Part shown: positions 33,599 through 42,820 of the stretch, one piece after another
Layout of the letters: each line of letters opens with the position of its first letter
Numbering within the stretch: the stretch's first letter is position 1
Assembly (NCBI RefSeq): GCF_036240795.1
Contig: NZ_CP108454.1
Location: 7,314,001 to 7,378,000 of the forward strand
Direction: 5' to 3'
Length of the DNA: 64,000 nucleotides
From: Streptomyces sp. NBC_01268
GTDB taxonomy: Bacteria > Actinomycetota > Actinomycetes > Streptomycetales > Streptomycetaceae
Program-made: the position numbers and the translations under genes
The notes under the pieces: generated by a model
Seen by the model: only the letters and a program-made list of their open reading frames with translations
The model's database searches: none
Told to the model about the DNA's origin: nothing

Positions 33599-34567
33599 AT
33601 GCAGGCATGGCGAGTGCACGAGAACGGCGAACCGGGCGAGGTGATGCAGCGCGACGACGTCGAGCCCCCGGTGCCCGGCGACGGCCAGGTCCTGCTCAAG
33701 GTCCGCGCCACCGGCATCAACTTCCCCGACGCGCTGCTCTGCCGGGGGCAGTACCAGGTGCGGCCGCCGCTGCCCTTCACGCCGGGCGTGGAGATCTGCG
33801 CCGAGACCGAGGACGGGCGCCGGGTGATCGCCACCCCCGTCCTGCCGCACGGTGGCCTCGCCGCCTACGCGGTGGCCGACGCCGCCGCCCTGCTGCCCGC
33901 CCCCGAGGCCCTGGACGACGCCGAGGCCGCCGCCCTCCACATCGGCTACCAGACCGGCTGGTTCGGCCTGCACCGCAGGGCCGCCCTCCAGGAGGGCGAG
34001 ACGCTGCTGGTGCACGCCGCCGCGGGCGGCGTCGGCAGCGCCGCCGTCCAGCTCGGCAAGGCCGCGGGCGCCACCGTCATCGGCGTCGTCGGCGGCGCCG
34101 ACAAGGCGGCCGCCGCCCGCGCGCTCGGCTGCGACACCGTCGTCGACCGGCACGCCGAGGACGTCGTCGCCGCCGTCAAGGAGGCCACCGGCGGCCGGGG
34201 CGCCGACGTGATCTACGACCCCGTCGGCGGCGGCGCCTACCAGCAGTCCGCCAAGCTGGTGGCCTTCGAGGGCCGGATCGTGGTCGTCGGCTTCGCCAGC
34301 GGCACCGTGCCCGCCCCCGCCCTCAACCACGCCCTGATCAAGAACTACTCGATCCTGGGCCTGCACTGGGGCCTCTACAACCTCAAGGACCCGGCCGCCG
34401 TCCTGCGCTGCCACGAGACCCTCACCGCCCTCGCCGCCAAGGGCCTGATCAAGCCGTACGTCAGCGAGCGGGTCCCCTTCGACGCCGCGGCCGACGCGGT
34501 GCAGCGGGTCTCGGAGGGCGTCACCACCGGCCGGCTCGTCGTCCTCCCGGAAGGAGTCCGCGCATGA
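33599..34567 (+). CDS. NADPH:quinone oxidoreductase-type zinc-less MDR protein
   Basis: Medium-chain dehydrogenase/reductase of the quinone-reductase (QOR) class, 322 aa. The cofactor region AAAGGVGSAAVQLGKAAGATVIG is near residue 140, and the QOR-like GADVIYDPVGGGAYQQSAKL follows. Cysteine/histidine zinc ligands of alcohol dehydrogenases are absent. It is followed by two acyl-CoA dehydrogenase genes, each overlapping by four bases, so a three-gene operon in lipid or aromatic acid metabolism is likely. Enoyl reductase activity is equally possible. Confidence 0.83.
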   Translation: MQAWRVHENGEPGEVMQRDDVEPPVPGDGQVLLKVRATGINFPDALLCRGQYQVRPPLPFTPGVEICAETEDGRRVIATPVLPHGGLAAYAVADAAALLPAPEALDDAEAAALHIGYQTGWFGLHRRAALQEGETLLVHAAAGGVGSAAVQLGKAAGATVIGVVGGADKAAAARALGCDTVVDRHAEDVVAAVKEATGGRGADVIYDPVGGGAYQQSAKLVAFEGRIVVVGFASGTVPAPALNHALIKNYSILGLHWGLYNLKDPAAVLRCHETLTALAAKGLIKPYVSERVPFDAAADAVQRVSEGVTTGRLVVLPEGVRA

Positions 34568-35757
34568 CCGGCACACCCCCCGGCGCCGACGCGCTCATCG
34601 AGCGCACCCGGCGGCTGCTCTCCGAGCACCCGCCCGCCACCACCGGCCGCGCCGCGTTCCTGGAGGCCCGCTTCGACGCCGGACTCGCCTGGGTGCACTA
34701 CCCGGTCCGCCTCGGCGGACTCGACGCGCCGCGCTCCCTCCAGGCCGTCGTGGACGCCGAACTGGCCGCCGCCGGAGCCCCCGACAACGATCCGCGCCGG
34801 ATCGGCATCGGCCTCGGCATGGCCGCCCCCACCCTCCTCGCGTACGGCTCGCAGGAGGTCAAGGAGCGCTTCCTGAAGCCGCTCTGGGTCGGCGAGGAGG
34901 TCTGGTGCCAGCTCTTCAGCGAGCCCGGCGCCGGCTCCGACCTCGCCGCGCTGGGCACCCGCGCCGTGCGGGACGGGGACGAGTGGGTGGTCAACGGGCA
35001 GAAGGTGTGGACCTCCAGCGCCCATGTGGCCCGCTGGGCCATCCTCATCGCCCGCACCGACCCGGAGCTGCCCAAGCACCGCGGCATCACCTACTTCGTC
35101 TGCGACATGACCGACCCGGGCGTCGAGGTGCGGCCGCTGCGGCAGATCACCGGCGAGGCCGAGTTCAACGAGGTCTTCCTCACCGACGTCCGGATCCCCG
35201 ACGCCCACCGCCTGGGCGAGGTCGGGGACGGCTGGCGGGTCGCCCAGACCACCCTCATGAACGAGCGGGTCTCCATCGGCGGCGCCCGCATCCCCCGCGA
35301 GGGCGGCATGATCGGCAAGGCCGCCGGGACCTGGCGCGCCCGGCCCGAGCTGCGCACCCACGACCTGCACCGGCGGCTGCTCGACCTGTGGGTGGACGCC
35401 GAGGTCGCCCGGCTCACCGGCGAGCGCCTGCGCCAGCAGCTCGTCGCCGGCCAGCCGGGGCCCGAGGGCAGCGCGATGAAGCTGTTCTTCGCCGGTCTCA
35501 ACCAGGCCATCAGCGGCCTGGAGGTGGAACTCCTCGGCGACGAGGGCCTGTCGTACGGGGACTGGACGATGGTCCGGCCCGAGCTCGTCGACTTCACCGG
35601 GCGCGACGCGGGCTACCGCTATCTCCGCTCGAAGGGCAACTCGATCGAGGGCGGTACGAGCGAGGTGCTGCTCAACATCGTCGCCGAGCGGGTCCTCGGC
35701 CTGCCCGCCGAGCCCCGCAACGACAAGGACGTCGCCTGGAAGGACCTCGCGCGATGA
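34564..35757 (+). CDS. Acyl-CoA dehydrogenase, first of a pair
   Basis: FAD-dependent desaturase of 397 aa. Family segments are visible: QLFSEPGAGSDLAALGTRAVRDGDEWVVNG, QKVWTSSAH and the C-terminal SIEGGTSEVLLNIVAERVLG. Start ATG overlaps the preceding stop (ATGA). It is coupled to a second, more diverged family member, the arrangement of actinobacterial alpha2beta2 acyl-CoA dehydrogenases used on bulky side chains such as those of steroids. Here the carboxylate base would be supplied by one subunit only. Confidence 0.87.
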   Translation: MTGTPPGADALIERTRRLLSEHPPATTGRAAFLEARFDAGLAWVHYPVRLGGLDAPRSLQAVVDAELAAAGAPDNDPRRIGIGLGMAAPTLLAYGSQEVKERFLKPLWVGEEVWCQLFSEPGAGSDLAALGTRAVRDGDEWVVNGQKVWTSSAHVARWAILIARTDPELPKHRGITYFVCDMTDPGVEVRPLRQITGEAEFNEVFLTDVRIPDAHRLGEVGDGWRVAQTTLMNERVSIGGARIPREGGMIGKAAGTWRARPELRTHDLHRRLLDLWVDAEVARLTGERLRQQLVAGQPGPEGSAMKLFFAGLNQAISGLEVELLGDEGLSYGDWTMVRPELVDFTGRDAGYRYLRSKGNSIEGGTSEVLLNIVAERVLGLPAEPRNDKDVAWKDLAR

Positions 35758-36866
35758 GCGACCTGCTGTACTCCGAGACCGAGGACGACCTGCGCGCGGC
35801 GGTCCGCGCCCTGCTCGCCGACCGGGCCGGCTCGCAGACCGTGCTCGACCGGATCGAATCACCGGACCCGTACCCGCCCGGCCTCTGGGACGCCCTCGCG
35901 GGCGGCATCGGCGCCGCCGGGCTCCTCGTGCCCGAGAAGCTGGGCGGCCAGGGCGCGAGCCACCGCGAGGCGGCCGTCGTCCTGGAGGAGCTGGGGCGGG
36001 CGGTGACCCCGGCCCCGTACCTGACGAGCGCCGTGGTGGCGACCACGACCCTGCTCGCCCTCGGCGCGGAGCAGGGCCCCGCCGCGGACCTGCTCCGCGC
36101 CCTGGCGAACGCCGAACGCGTCGCCGTCCTGGCCGTGCCCTTCTCCACGGCCCCGGACGGACGCCCGGCGGGCACGGGCTCCCACGGCTCCGCGGGACCG
36201 GCCGTCCCCGCCACACCCGTCCCCGCCGTGCCCGACGCCGTCGCGGCCGACGTCTTCCTCGTCCCGCGCGCCGACGGCCTGTACGCCGTCGACGCCTCGG
36301 ACGCCGTCGTCACCCCGCTCTCCTCGCTCGACCTGACCCGGCCGCTCGCCACCGTCGACCCGGACGGCGCGGCGGGCACCCGCCTCGCCGACGCCGGCGC
36401 CGCGCGCGAGGCGGTGCGGCGCGGGCTGCTCGCGGGCGCCGGGCTGCTCGCCTCCGAGCAGCTCGGGCTCGCCGAGTGGTGCCTGGAGGAGACCGTGCGG
36501 CACACCCGGGAGCGGCACCAGTTCAACCGGCCGGTCGGCTCCTTCCAGGCGCTGAAGCACCGGATGGCCCAGCTCTGGCTGGAGCTGGTGGGCGCCAGGG
36601 CGGTGGCCCGGGCCGCCGCGGACGCGCTCGCGACCGGCGCCGGGGACGCCGCCCTGACGGTGGCCGTCGCCCAGGCGTACTGCTCGAAGGTGGCGGTGCG
36701 CGCGGCGGAGGAGTGCGTGCAGTTGCACGGCGGCATCGGGATGACCTGGGAGCACCCGGCCCACCTGGCGCTGAAGCGGGCCAAGTCCGATGCCATCGGC
36801 CTGGGTTCGGCGGGCCGCCACCAGGACGCGGTCGCGTCCCTGGCGGACCTGCCGGCTCCCGCCTAG
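35754..36866 (+). CDS. Acyl-CoA dehydrogenase, second of the pair
   Basis: A 370-aa partner of the preceding protein with C-terminal family sequence (HTRERHQFNRPVGSFQALKHRMA; CVQLHGGIGMTWEHPAHLALKRA). The middle beta-domain is shortened and carries a Pro/Ala-rich insert (residues 140-160), as expected for a non-catalytic or FAD-sharing subunit. It overlaps the first by four bases. The likely product is a heterotetramer; the substrate is unknown. It closes the quinone reductase-ACAD operon. Confidence 0.85.
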   Translation: MSDLLYSETEDDLRAAVRALLADRAGSQTVLDRIESPDPYPPGLWDALAGGIGAAGLLVPEKLGGQGASHREAAVVLEELGRAVTPAPYLTSAVVATTTLLALGAEQGPAADLLRALANAERVAVLAVPFSTAPDGRPAGTGSHGSAGPAVPATPVPAVPDAVAADVFLVPRADGLYAVDASDAVVTPLSSLDLTRPLATVDPDGAAGTRLADAGAAREAVRRGLLAGAGLLASEQLGLAEWCLEETVRHTRERHQFNRPVGSFQALKHRMAQLWLELVGARAVARAAADALATGAGDAALTVAVAQAYCSKVAVRAAEECVQLHGGIGMTWEHPAHLALKRAKSDAIGLGSAGRHQDAVASLADLPAPA

Positions 36867-36886
36867 GGGCCGGTAAGGGGCCCTCG

Positions 36887-36932
36887 TTGTCCGCACCCCT
36901 TTACCTACTGTTTAATTGCAAGCTGTTCGCAA
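36887..36932 (+). promoter_or_regulatory. Promoter with Nur box before the nickel transporter operon
   Basis: TTGCAA (36916-36921), GCTGT, TCGCAA (36927-36932) matches the published Streptomyces Nur box, tTGCaa-N5-ttGCAA, with one difference in a lower-case position. A possible promoter, TTGTCC (36887-36892), 18 bp, TTTAAT (36911-36916), places the box over the end of the -10, so Ni-bound Nur would block transcription. Confidence 0.75.
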
Positions 36933-36965
36933 TAACAGTTGATCTTCAAGAGGGGTGTGGACACC

Positions 36966-38576
36966 ATGACCGCCCGATCCCTACGCGGCGCGGCCGCCGC
37001 GACGCTGGCCGGAACACTGGCCCTCACCGCGGCGGCCTGCTCGACCCCCGGCGGGGCCGCCGCGGGCTCCGGCGGCCCGAAGGACGCGGCGGTCGTCGGC
37101 ATCGCCTACGAACCCGAGTCGCTCAGCCCGCTCCTCGGCTACGGCAAGGACGGCAACTCGAAGATCTTCGACGGACTGCTCGCCCTCGACGCCGACATGC
37201 GGCTGCGGCCCGCCCTCGCCGCCGCGCTGCCCGCGGTCAGCGCCGACGGCCTCACGTACACGTACCGCCTGCGCAAGGGCGTGAAGTTCAGCGACGGGCA
37301 GCCGTTCACCGCGAAGGACGTCGTCTTCACGTACCGCACGGTGCTCGACCCGAAGACCAACAACGCCTCCCGGACCGAGCTCGACGCCCTCAAGGACGTC
37401 CGCGCCGTCGGCGACGACAGCGTCGTGTTCACCCTCAAGTACCCCTACGCGCCCTTCGCCCAGCGCACCGTCCTCGCCATCGCCCCCGAGCACGTCGCGG
37501 GCCGCCAGGACGTCAACACCGGCCCGTTCACCACGCGGCCGGTCGGCACCGGGCCGTACGTCCTCACCGGCTGGTCCAAGGGCGAGAAGCTCACCTTCAA
37601 GGCCAACCCCGGCTACTGGGGCGGCGAGCCCGCCGTGAAGAAGTTCACCATGGCGGTCATCAAGGACGACGACGTCCGCGCCACCCGGCTGCGCGCCGGC
37701 GACCTCGACGCCGCCATCCTGCCGCCCGCCCTCGCCGCCGGATTCGCGCAGGACAAGGGCAGGAAGACCTACGCGGCCAAGACCTACGACTACCGCACGG
37801 TCACCCTGCCCACCCACCACCAGGTCACCGGCGACACCGCCGTCCGCCGCGCCCTCGACATCGCCGTCGACCGCCGGGCCATGGTCGACAAGATCCTCGA
37901 AGGCGCCGGGAAGCCCGCCTACGGACCCGTCCCCACCGACAGCCCCTGGTTCGCCAAGGGCACCGAGCGCCGCCACGACCTCGCCGCCGCCGGGAAGATC
38001 CTCGACGAGGCCGGGTGGAAGCCCGGCCCCGACGGCGTCCGCGTCCGCGACGGCGTCCGCGCCTCCTTCCCGCTCTGGTACCTCTCCGGCGACAAGCTGC
38101 GCCAGGACCACGCCCTCGCCTACGCCTCCGACGCCAAGAAGGCCGGCATCGAGATCAAGGCCCAGGCCGGCACCTGGGAGGTCATCGAACCCCGCATGAA
38201 GACCGACGCCGTCCTCGCCGGCGGCGGCTCGCCCGGCGACCCCGACTTCGACCAGTACCTGCTGCTCACGTCCTCCCTCGCCGGCGACGGCTTCAACAAC
38301 ATGGCCTGGTACGACAACAAGACCGTCGACCGGGCCCTGCAGGACGGCCGCCGGAGCAACGACCCGGCCGCGCGCCGCGCCGCCTACGACACCGTCCAGC
38401 GCGAACTCGTGAAGAACCCCGGCTACACCTTCCTCACCCACATCGACCACCTGTACGTGGTGAACGACCGCTGGGACACCGCCACCGGCGGCCTCACCAC
38501 CCAGGTCGAGCCGCACGACCACGGCCTCGCCTCCGGCCCCTGGTGGAACGTCGAGAGCTGGAAGCCGAAGCAGTGA
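36966..38576 (+). CDS. nikA: Nickel ABC transporter substrate-binding lipoprotein
   Basis: Binding protein of the peptide/opine/nickel family (SBP family 5), 536 aa. Signal peptide and lipobox LTAAAC predict lipidation near Cys23. Family motifs include PESLSPLLGYGKDGNSKIFDGLL and GVKFSDGQPFTAKDVVFTYR. By sequence alone it could be a peptide-binding protein; nickel specificity is inferred from the Nur box 34 bp upstream and the five-gene order. His residues that could help bind Ni complexes occur in LPTHHQVTG and EPHDHG. ATG 36966 has AGAGGGG eight bases upstream. Confidence 0.85.
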   Translation: MTARSLRGAAAATLAGTLALTAAACSTPGGAAAGSGGPKDAAVVGIAYEPESLSPLLGYGKDGNSKIFDGLLALDADMRLRPALAAALPAVSADGLTYTYRLRKGVKFSDGQPFTAKDVVFTYRTVLDPKTNNASRTELDALKDVRAVGDDSVVFTLKYPYAPFAQRTVLAIAPEHVAGRQDVNTGPFTTRPVGTGPYVLTGWSKGEKLTFKANPGYWGGEPAVKKFTMAVIKDDDVRATRLRAGDLDAAILPPALAAGFAQDKGRKTYAAKTYDYRTVTLPTHHQVTGDTAVRRALDIAVDRRAMVDKILEGAGKPAYGPVPTDSPWFAKGTERRHDLAAAGKILDEAGWKPGPDGVRVRDGVRASFPLWYLSGDKLRQDHALAYASDAKKAGIEIKAQAGTWEVIEPRMKTDAVLAGGGSPGDPDFDQYLLLTSSLAGDGFNNMAWYDNKTVDRALQDGRRSNDPAARRAAYDTVQRELVKNPGYTFLTHIDHLYVVNDRWDTATGGLTTQVEPHDHGLASGPWWNVESWKPKQ

Positions 38577-39565
38577 GCCGCCGCCTCCCCTGGGGGGCCA
38601 TGGCCCGCATGACGGGACGGCGCGCCCTGGCCGCCGTCCCGGTCCTGCTCGGCGTCACCCTCGCGGTCTTCGCCGTCGCCGAGGCCTCCCCGTTCGACCC
38701 CGTCAAGGCCTACGCCGGCACCGCCGGACTCACCGCCTCCCAGGAGAACCTGGACCAGCTGCGCGCCAACCTCGGCGTCGACCGGCCCCTGATCACCCGC
38801 TGGTGGGAGTGGCTCGGCGACGCCGTCACCGGCGACCTCGGCCGGTCCGGCGTGATGCGCCAGCCCGTCGCCGACGTCATCGCCGAACGCGTCGGCTGGT
38901 CCGTGCTGCTGGCCGCCACCGCCTTCCTCGTCGCCGTCACCCTCGGCACGGCCCTCGGCGTCCTCGCCGGCCGCCGCCGCGGCGGCCTCCTCGACCGGGC
39001 GGTGAGCTCCGCCGCGTACACCCTGGAAGCCGCCCCCGCCTTCTGGCTCGGCCTGCTCGCCATCTGGTTCTTCGCCCTCCGCCTCGGCGTGCTCCCCGCC
39101 GGCGGACTCACCGACACCGGCAGCGACACCGTCACCGCGGGGCAGGTCGCCACCCACCTCGTGCTGCCCGCCCTCGTCCTCGGCGTCTCCCAACTGCCCT
39201 GGTTCTTCCTGTACGTGCGCCAGGGCGTCGGCGACGCGCTGGAGGAGGACCCGGTGCGCGGCGCCCGCGCCCGGGGCCTCTCCGAGCGGACCGTCCTCAC
39301 CGGCCACGCCCTGCGCTCCGGCATGCTGCCCATGCTCACCCTGATCGGCTCCCGGGTCCCCGAACTCATCACCGGCGCCCTCCTCGTGGAGACCGTCTTC
39401 AGCTGGCCCGGCATCGCCGCCGCCACCGTGCAGGCCGCGGTCTCCGTCGACTTCCCGCTGCTCGCCGCGCTCACCGTGCTCGCCACCGCGGCCGTACTGC
39501 TCGGCAACCTGCTCTCCGACCTGCTGTACGGGCTCGCCGACCCCCGGGTGGGATTCGATGGCTGA
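38573..39565 (+). CDS. nikB: Nickel ABC transporter permease
   Basis: DppB/NikB-type permease of 330 aa, with about six membrane segments and the C-terminal EAA-like loop GARARGLSERTVLTGHALRSG. GTG start in a GTGA overlap with nikA. Upstream in-frame sequence is a shadow of nikA. Together with nikC it forms the membrane pore. Confidence 0.87.
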   Translation: MSRRLPWGAMARMTGRRALAAVPVLLGVTLAVFAVAEASPFDPVKAYAGTAGLTASQENLDQLRANLGVDRPLITRWWEWLGDAVTGDLGRSGVMRQPVADVIAERVGWSVLLAATAFLVAVTLGTALGVLAGRRRGGLLDRAVSSAAYTLEAAPAFWLGLLAIWFFALRLGVLPAGGLTDTGSDTVTAGQVATHLVLPALVLGVSQLPWFFLYVRQGVGDALEEDPVRGARARGLSERTVLTGHALRSGMLPMLTLIGSRVPELITGALLVETVFSWPGIAAATVQAAVSVDFPLLAALTVLATAAVLLGNLLSDLLYGLADPRVGFDG

Positions 39566-40460
39566 CACCGACCTCGCGCCCCGCACGCCGTCCGGGCCCG
39601 CCACGGCGCGCCCCCGCAGGAGCGCACCCGCCGACCGCACCCGGCGGGTGCGGCTGTGGAGCTCCGCGCTCGTCACCGGCGCCGTCGTCCTCGCCGTCCT
39701 CCTCGTCCCGCCCCTCGTCCAGCTCGACGAACAGGCCGTCGACCTCGGCAGCAAGCTCCTGCCGCCGTCCTGGGAGCACCCCTTCGGCACCGACGACCTC
39801 GGCCGGGACCTGCTCCTGCGCTGCGTCTACGGCCTGCGGATCTCGCTCCTCGTCGGCCTGGTCGCCGCCCTCGTCGCCACCGTCATCGGGACGGCCGTCG
39901 GCGCCGCCGCGGGCGCGCTCGGCGGCCGTTTCGACCGGCTCGTGATGCGGATCGTCGACGCCTTCTCGTCCGTGCCGCACCTGCTCCTCGGCATCTTCGT
40001 CGTGGCCATGTTCCGGCCCGGGGTCTGGCCCGTGATCGTCTCCGTGGCGCTCACCCACTGGCTCTCCACCGCCCGGATCGTGCGCTCCGAGGTCCTGTCG
40101 CTGCGCGGGCGGCCCTTCGTGGACGCCGCGATCTCCGGCGGCGCCTCCCGGTGGCGCGTCGGCGTCCGGCACCTGCTGCCCGCCGTCCTGCCGCAGGCCG
40201 GTCTCGCCGCCGTCCTCATGGTGCCGCACGCCATGTGGCACGAGTCGGCGCTCTCCTTCCTCGGCCTCGGCCTCCCCAGCCACCAGGCCAGCCTCGGCAA
40301 CCTCGTCCAGACCGCACGCTCCTCGCTGCTCGCCGGCGCCTGGTGGCCGACGCTCTTCCCCGGCCTGCTGCTGATCGTGCCGACCCTGGCCGTCGCCGGC
40401 CTCGCCGGGATCTGGCGCGACCGGCTCAACCCGCGCCGCCGATCGGAGCTGACGCTGTGA
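39558..40460 (+). CDS. nikC: Nickel ABC transporter permease
   Basis: DppC/NikC-type permease, 300 aa, with the family's N-terminal segment LGSKLLPPSWEHPFGTDDLGRDLLLR and an EAA-like loop (RGRPFVDAAISGGASRWRV). ATG start overlaps nikB by eight bases. The membrane partner of NikB in the importer. Confidence 0.87.
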   Translation: MADTDLAPRTPSGPATARPRRSAPADRTRRVRLWSSALVTGAVVLAVLLVPPLVQLDEQAVDLGSKLLPPSWEHPFGTDDLGRDLLLRCVYGLRISLLVGLVAALVATVIGTAVGAAAGALGGRFDRLVMRIVDAFSSVPHLLLGIFVVAMFRPGVWPVIVSVALTHWLSTARIVRSEVLSLRGRPFVDAAISGGASRWRVGVRHLLPAVLPQAGLAAVLMVPHAMWHESALSFLGLGLPSHQASLGNLVQTARSSLLAGAWWPTLFPGLLLIVPTLAVAGLAGIWRDRLNPRRRSELTL

Positions 40461-41476
40461 CCGGGAACCCCGTGAACCCGCAGATCGCGCGGGCCCTCGC
40501 CGCCGTCACCGCCGAGCGGGCCGAGGACGCCGTGCTGAGCGTCCGGGGCCTGACCGTGCGCTTCCGGCTGCGCGGCGGACGCGGCGTCGCCGCGGTCACC
40601 GACGCCGACTTCGACCTGGCGGCGGGGGAGTGCCTCGCCCTCGTCGGCGAGAGCGGCTGCGGCAAGTCCGTCCTCGCCTCCGCCCTCCTCGGCCTCCTCC
40701 CCGGCAACGCCGAGACCGCGGGCAGCGCCCTCCTCGACGGCACCGACCTGCTCGCCGCCGACGAACGCACCCTCGCCCGCACCGTACGCGGACGGCGCGT
40801 CGGTCTCGTCCCGCAGAGCCCCGCCGCCCACCTCACCCCGGTGCGCACCGTACGGGCCCACCTGGAGGAGACCGTCCGCGCCCTCACCGGCACCCCGCGG
40901 CGCGGCCGCAGGGGTGCGGCCGAGGCCGCCGCCGAACGGGCCGCGTTCCCCGCCGGACACCTCGACCGGTACCCGCACGAACTCTCCGGCGGCCTCGCCC
41001 AGCGCGCGGCCACCGCCCTCGCCCTCATCGGCGACGCGCCCCTGCTCCTCGCCGACGAGCCCACCACCGGACTTGACCGGGAACTCGTCGACCGCACCGC
41101 CGACGAGCTGCGCCGCCACGCCGACGAGGGCAAGGCCCTGCTGCTCATCACCCACGACCTGGCCGCGGCCCGGCGGGTCGCCGACCGGGTCGCCGTCATG
41201 TACGCCGGGCGGATCGTCGAACTCACCTCCGCCGCCCGCTTCTTCGGCGACCCGGGCCCCCGCCACCCCTACGCCCGCGGCCTGCTGGACGCCCTCCCGG
41301 AACGGGAGTTCACCCCGATCCCCGGGCTCCCGCCCGAGCTGTCCGACCTGCCCGACGGCTGCGCCTTCGCCCCCCGCTGCGCCCGGGCCACCTCGGCCTG
41401 CGCCGTCCGGCCGGAACTCCTGGCGGGCACCGCCTGCCACCACCCGTGGGGAGCCGACGATGCTCGAACTCCATGA
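40457..41476 (+). CDS. nikD: Nickel ABC transporter ATP-binding protein (NikD-type)
   Basis: ATPase of 339 aa. Walker A GESGCGKS, signature LSGGLAQRAATALAL, Walker B LLLADEPTTGLD, and the oligopeptide-transporter C-terminal region (PPELSDLPDGCAFAPRC) with clustered cysteines, found in DppD/NikD-type subunits. The signature's usual Gln-Gln is Ala-Gln (GGLAQR). GTG start in a four-base overlap with nikC. Confidence 0.87.
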   Translation: MTGNPVNPQIARALAAVTAERAEDAVLSVRGLTVRFRLRGGRGVAAVTDADFDLAAGECLALVGESGCGKSVLASALLGLLPGNAETAGSALLDGTDLLAADERTLARTVRGRRVGLVPQSPAAHLTPVRTVRAHLEETVRALTGTPRRGRRGAAEAAAERAAFPAGHLDRYPHELSGGLAQRAATALALIGDAPLLLADEPTTGLDRELVDRTADELRRHADEGKALLLITHDLAAARRVADRVAVMYAGRIVELTSAARFFGDPGPRHPYARGLLDALPEREFTPIPGLPPELSDLPDGCAFAPRCARATSACAVRPELLAGTACHHPWGADDARTP

Positions 41477-42143
41477 CGTCACCGCCGGATACGAGCGCCG
41501 CGCGCCGGTCCTCCGGGCCGCCTCGCTCACCGTCGCCCCCGGCGAGTCCGTCGGCCTGCTCGGCCCCAGCGGCTGCGGCAAGTCCACCCTGGCCCGGGTA
41601 GCCGCCCTCCTGCACCGCCCCGACGCGGGCCGGGTCCGCGTGGACGGCACCGAGGTACGGGCCTGGCGCCACCGCGCCCCCCGCGCGCTGCGCACCTCGA
41701 TCGGGGTCGTCTTCCAGCAGCCCCGGCTCTCCGCCGACCCGCGACTGCGCCTCGCCGACCTGATCGCCGAACCGCTGCGCGCCACCGGCCGGCGGGGCGA
41801 GGTCACCGAACGCCTCGCCGCCCTCACTCCCGTCGTCGGGCTCACCGGCGACCTGCTGGGCCGCCGCCCCCACGAGGTCAGCGACGGGCAGCTGCAGCGC
41901 GCCTGTCTGGCCCGCGCCCTGGTGCTGCGGCCCCGCTGGCTCATCTGCGACGAGATGACCGCGATGCTCGACGCCTCGACGACCGCCGCCCTGGTCGGCG
42001 CGGTGGAGGCCTACCGCGCGGAGACCGGCGCGGGCCTGCTCGCGGTCGGACACGACCGGGTGCTCCTGGAGCGCTGGTGCGACCGCACGGTGGAGTGGGC
42101 CGACTGCCTGGCCGCCGGGGCCCCGGGAGAGAATGCGGCATGA
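41460..42143 (+). CDS. nikE: Nickel ABC transporter ATP-binding protein (NikE-type)
   Basis: Second ATPase, 227 aa. Walker A GPSGCGKST, a modified signature VSDGQLQRACLARAL (usual LSGGQ), and Walker B WLICDEMTAMLDAST, where the usual EPTS after DE is replaced by MTAM, a feature of NikE-like subunits. Shorter than DppF because it lacks the C-terminal oligopeptide domain. ATG lies 17 bp inside nikD. Confidence 0.85.
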   Translation: MLELHDVTAGYERRAPVLRAASLTVAPGESVGLLGPSGCGKSTLARVAALLHRPDAGRVRVDGTEVRAWRHRAPRALRTSIGVVFQQPRLSADPRLRLADLIAEPLRATGRRGEVTERLAALTPVVGLTGDLLGRRPHEVSDGQLQRACLARALVLRPRWLICDEMTAMLDASTTAALVGAVEAYRAETGAGLLAVGHDRVLLERWCDRTVEWADCLAAGAPGENAA

Positions 42144-42793
42144 CCAGCCCCTGGACCCCGCTGCCCGACGCCCATCCCCTCGGCGGGATGCGCCCCGTCC
42201 TGGAGGCGGCGGACGCGGTCCTCGGGCACGAACCGAAGGACGGGTACGAGGACCGCTGCTGGGTCCTGCACACCGTGCACGACGGGGTGCGGCGGCTGCG
42301 CTGGCGCGAGATCCTCGCGGGCGCGGGCCGGCGGCCCCTGGCGGAGTGGCCGAAGACCCCCTCGTACCTCCTCTTCGAGGGCATCGAGGGGCGGGGCGAC
42401 TGGGAGGGGCCGTCGGACGGGGAGATCGACCGTGCCTGCCTGGAGCGGCTCGTCGCGCTGCTCGCCCGGCACGGCGCCGACGGGCCGGACACGCCGTGCC
42501 ACGCGGCCCAGGCGCCGATCGAGGACCTCGGCGTGCCCGCCCCGGCCCGTGCGGGGCGGCTCGCCGACGCGCCCGCGCACCACGACCACTGCTCGGGACG
42601 GAGCGGCGAGGCCTGGCTGCAGTTCCCCGCCAACTGGTGGGCGGTCGACGGGTCCTGGTTCGTGCTGACCGACTGGGACCTGTGCGCCACCGAGGTCTTC
42701 GGCAGCGCCGAGCTGATCGCCGCGCTCCTGGCCGACGAGGAGCTGGAGGCCGTACGCCACCCGAGCATCGCCGAGACCTGGGCGCGGGGCTGA
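42140..42793 (+). CDS. Hypothetical protein translationally coupled to nikE
   Basis: A 217-aa soluble protein I do not recognise. It has a Trp-rich, acidic composition (LRWREILAG, FPANWWAVDGSWFVLTDWDLCATEVFG), a His-rich loop (DAPAHHDHCSGRSG), and no signal peptide or membrane segment. The ATG overlaps the nikE stop (ATGA), so it is made with the nickel importer. The HHDHC cluster could bind a metal, which would fit a nickel-linked role, but this is speculation. It might equally be unrelated and simply read through. Confidence 0.6.
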   Translation: MTSPWTPLPDAHPLGGMRPVLEAADAVLGHEPKDGYEDRCWVLHTVHDGVRRLRWREILAGAGRRPLAEWPKTPSYLLFEGIEGRGDWEGPSDGEIDRACLERLVALLARHGADGPDTPCHAAQAPIEDLGVPAPARAGRLADAPAHHDHCSGRSGEAWLQFPANWWAVDGSWFVLTDWDLCATEVFGSAELIAALLADEELEAVRHPSIAETWARG

Positions 42794-42820
42794 CCCACGC
42801 CGAACGCCCTGAGGAGCACC

